From the NCBI GenBank assembly GCA_963707515.1, contig CAVPQI010000003.1:930001-994000 (forward strand): DNA of 64,000 bases, read 5' to 3'. The notes under the pieces are model-generated. The model ran no database searches. It had not been told where the DNA came from and was given only the letters and a program-made list of their open reading frames with translations. Shown one piece after another: positions 62,748 to 64,000 of the stretch. Made by a program: the position numbers and the translations under genes. Source of the stretch: Sva-07 sp963707515 (GTDB lineage: Bacteria > Actinomycetota > Acidimicrobiia > Acidimicrobiales > Ilumatobacteraceae). Numbering within the stretch: the stretch's first letter is position 1; every line of letters begins with the position of its first letter.

Positions 62748-63362
62748 CTACTCGCGGCGGCCCTCGGGACGGCGTCGCCAGACGCCGAGCTGGAACTGCT
62801 CGTCGTCGCCCGCGATGTCGGTATGGTCGACCCGGCGTTCGAGCACGTCGATGCCGTCCAGCCAGAGCGCGACGGCTCCGCCGGGCATCGGATAGTCGGT
62901 CTCGCCCGTGTAGTGGACGGCGACGACGTCGCCACCGGGTCGCAACGAGTCGCGCAACGCCATCTCGGCCGCCCGTCGTCCATCGGTGGTCAGGTAGTAG
63001 GCCACCTCGGACATCACCAGCAGGTCGATCCCACCGTCCGGCCACCACTGCGGGAACGGCGCACAGTGCACCGACACGTGGGCCGACTCGGCGAGCCGGG
63101 CGTGGGCGCGTCGCGCGACGTCGTCGATCAACTCGGTGGCGATCACTTCGTCGCAACGCTCGGCGAGCATCGCCGTGAGGGCACCGTTGGCGCAACCGGG
63201 CTCGAACGCCCGCCGGTACCGGTCGCGGGGCAGCGCCGCCAGGGTCAGCGCGTACTTGCGTCGCTCGTACCAGCGCTCCTCGAAGCCCCACGGGTCGTCG
63301 GCGTCGGCGTACATGCCCTGGAAGTACGACGGGTCGTGGTGCAGCGCGTCGCTCCCCATCAT
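62748..63362 (-). CDS. NodS-like SAM-dependent methyltransferase
   Basis: 204 residues. HHDPSYFQGMYADADDPWGFEERWYERRKYALTLAAL at the start, then AFEPGCANGALTAMLAERCDEVIATELI (motif I) and LLVMSEVAYYL (motif IV). Two tandem ATGs (63362 and 63359) are possible starts. It follows an acyl-CoA dehydrogenase-like gene with a 13-bp gap. Confidence 0.85.
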   Translation of the reverse strand: MMGSDALHHDPSYFQGMYADADDPWGFEERWYERRKYALTLAALPRDRYRRAFEPGCANGALTAMLAERCDEVIATELIDDVARRAHARLAESAHVSVHCAPFPQWWPDGGIDLLVMSEVAYYLTTDGRRAAEMALRDSLRPGGDVVAVHYTGETDYPMPGGAVALWLDGIDVLERRVDHTDIAGDDEQFQLGVWRRRPEGRRE

Positions 63363-63375
63363 CGACTCCGCGCCG

Positions 63376-64000
63376 TCAGCTCCGCGCCGGCAGGTCGGAC
63401 GGTGGCAGGTCGAACGGTGGCAGGTCGAACGGTGGCAGGTCGGCACCGAGCGCGGCGAGGTCACGCCGGTCGTGATGTTGACGGAGATACAGCTGGACGT
63501 CGGCGATGCGCTGCGCCGCGCCGTTCGGCTCGACGAGCGGACGCGGCCCGTAGCCGCGGAGGAAGGTGTCGACCACCGACGTCGCCAGTTCGTGGATCGT
63601 GTGCCGGACCGCGCGGGCTCGGCGGCGGGCGGCGACCAGGTCGTCGGGATCGTGGTCGGCTTCGTCGCCGGCCTGTTGCAGGACGGCGCGCATCGCCCAG
63701 GCGTCGGCGGCGATCTCACCCGCGGCAGCGCTGCGGAACGGGTCGTCGCCGCTGGAGGCGAACGACAACAGCCCGGCGGCACCCCCGCCCCAACACGCCG
63801 CCGGTCCGCACGCACCGTGCCAGAACCCGACCCGTCGCAGGTACCAGTCGGGCTCGCCGACCGGGATCACGTCGGTCACCTCGGTCAACGACACGGTGCC
63901 GGTGTGGGTTGCCTGCAGCCCGGCGTTGGCCCACTCGACCCTGCCACTCGACAGGCCGTCGGCGGAACGCCAGCACTCACCTTCGGCGTCGAGGGCGATG
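63376..64000 (-). CDS. Acyl-CoA dehydrogenase-like protein, C-terminal part (5' end outside window)
   Basis: The frame is open to the window edge (ALDAEGECWRSADGL...). RVGFWHGACGPAACWGGGAAGLLSFA and the helical end resemble the alpha-helical C-terminal domain of acyl-CoA dehydrogenases. Its end (DLPPFDLPPFDLPPSDLPARS) derives from a 15-bp tandem repeat. Actinobacteria often pair this type with NodS-like methyltransferase genes, which I recall but could not verify here. Confidence 0.65.
   Translation of the reverse strand, partial: IALDAEGECWRSADGLSSGRVEWANAGLQATHTGTVSLTEVTDVIPVGEPDWYLRRVGFWHGACGPAACWGGGAAGLLSFASSGDDPFRSAAAGEIAADAWAMRAVLQQAGDEADHDPDDLVAARRRARAVRHTIHELATSVVDTFLRGYGPRPLVEPNGAAQRIADVQLYLRQHHDRRDLAALGADLPPFDLPPFDLPPSDLPARS
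63391..63447 (-). repeat. 15-bp tandem repeat at the 3' end of the acyl-CoA dehydrogenase-like gene
   Basis: caggtcg(g/a)acggtgg is repeated at 63391-63405, 63406-63420 and 63421-63435, with a partial fourth copy to 63447. It encodes (DLPPF)n. Confidence 0.9.

Overview
The window is about 64 kb of very GC-rich, gene-dense DNA from an actinobacterium. The evidence is a mycothiol-dependent formaldehyde dehydrogenase next to an MBL hydrolase, a NucS mismatch endonuclease, class II DAHP synthase, a GAF-ANTAR regulator, an F420/PPOX-type flavoprotein and many GTG starts. An Acidimicrobiia-like lineage (Ilumatobacter type) is my inference from gene content and order; no rRNA gene is present to prove it.

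Layout. 1-8.2 kb: translation/lipid/isoprenoid operon on the + strand (rpsB-tsf-pyrH-frr-cdsA-dxr-rseP-ispG). 8.2-11 kb (-): manA, then the mycothiol formaldehyde-detoxification pair (MBL hydrolase and mscR). 11-20 kb: lipoprotein, nucS, an ABC1/UbiB kinase, VOC protein, CoA-transferase, enoyl-CoA hydratase, ettA-cysQ, tdk. 20-25 kb (-): P450, ROK sugar kinase, an unknown protein, a serine hydrolase and aroG. 25-33 kb: N-formylglutamate amidohydrolase-like protein, M20 peptidase, two DHA2 MFS pumps, a Dcu-type dicarboxylate carrier. 33-41 kb: DUF6325-like/SHOCT pair, a MalT-like LuxR regulator, and a CYTH-PPK2-P-type ATPase operon. 41-49 kb: group-2 sigma factor, ZIP transporter, nadD-LCP-rsfS, a membrane glycosyltransferase-like protein and a GT2-methyltransferase fusion. 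49.1-53.4 kb: a tRNA-Ala gene followed by a patchy region with gene remnants and small accessory genes. 54-58 kb: a compact pterin/flavin-precursor cluster (GT4, PTPS, Zn-dehydrogenase, diverging from a RibA-RibD fusion and a shortened CinA). 58-64 kb: DUF2243, Zn-dehydrogenase, TauE exporter, PfpI, GAF-ANTAR, STAS, methyltransferase and a partial acyl-CoA dehydrogenase.

Most notable signals. (1) A palindrome, ACCACCC(C/G)-N4-(C/G)GGGTGGT, occurs five times between 25 and 37 kb in promoter regions, at repeated distances of 35-37, 68-71 and 100-102 bp from start codons. It links aroG, an FGase-like gene, a lipoprotein, an MFS pump, DUF6325/SHOCT, the MalT-like regulator and the CYTH-PPK2-ATPase operon into a candidate regulon. 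(2) The pterin cluster encodes a PTPS with Glu in place of the catalytic Cys and a GTP cyclohydrolase II fused to a RibD reductase without the deaminase; it may make a glycosylated pterin or flavin-precursor metabolite. (3) A PPK2 kinase carries a SHOCT-like tail.

Quality caution. Many conserved, normally essential genes (cdsA, dxr, rseP, ispG, manA, mscR, the Dcu carrier and others) are interrupted by single-base shifts although the protein sequence resumes in another frame. These are most simply consensus errors, clustered at 3.6-11 kb and about 30 kb. I annotate such loci as single genes.
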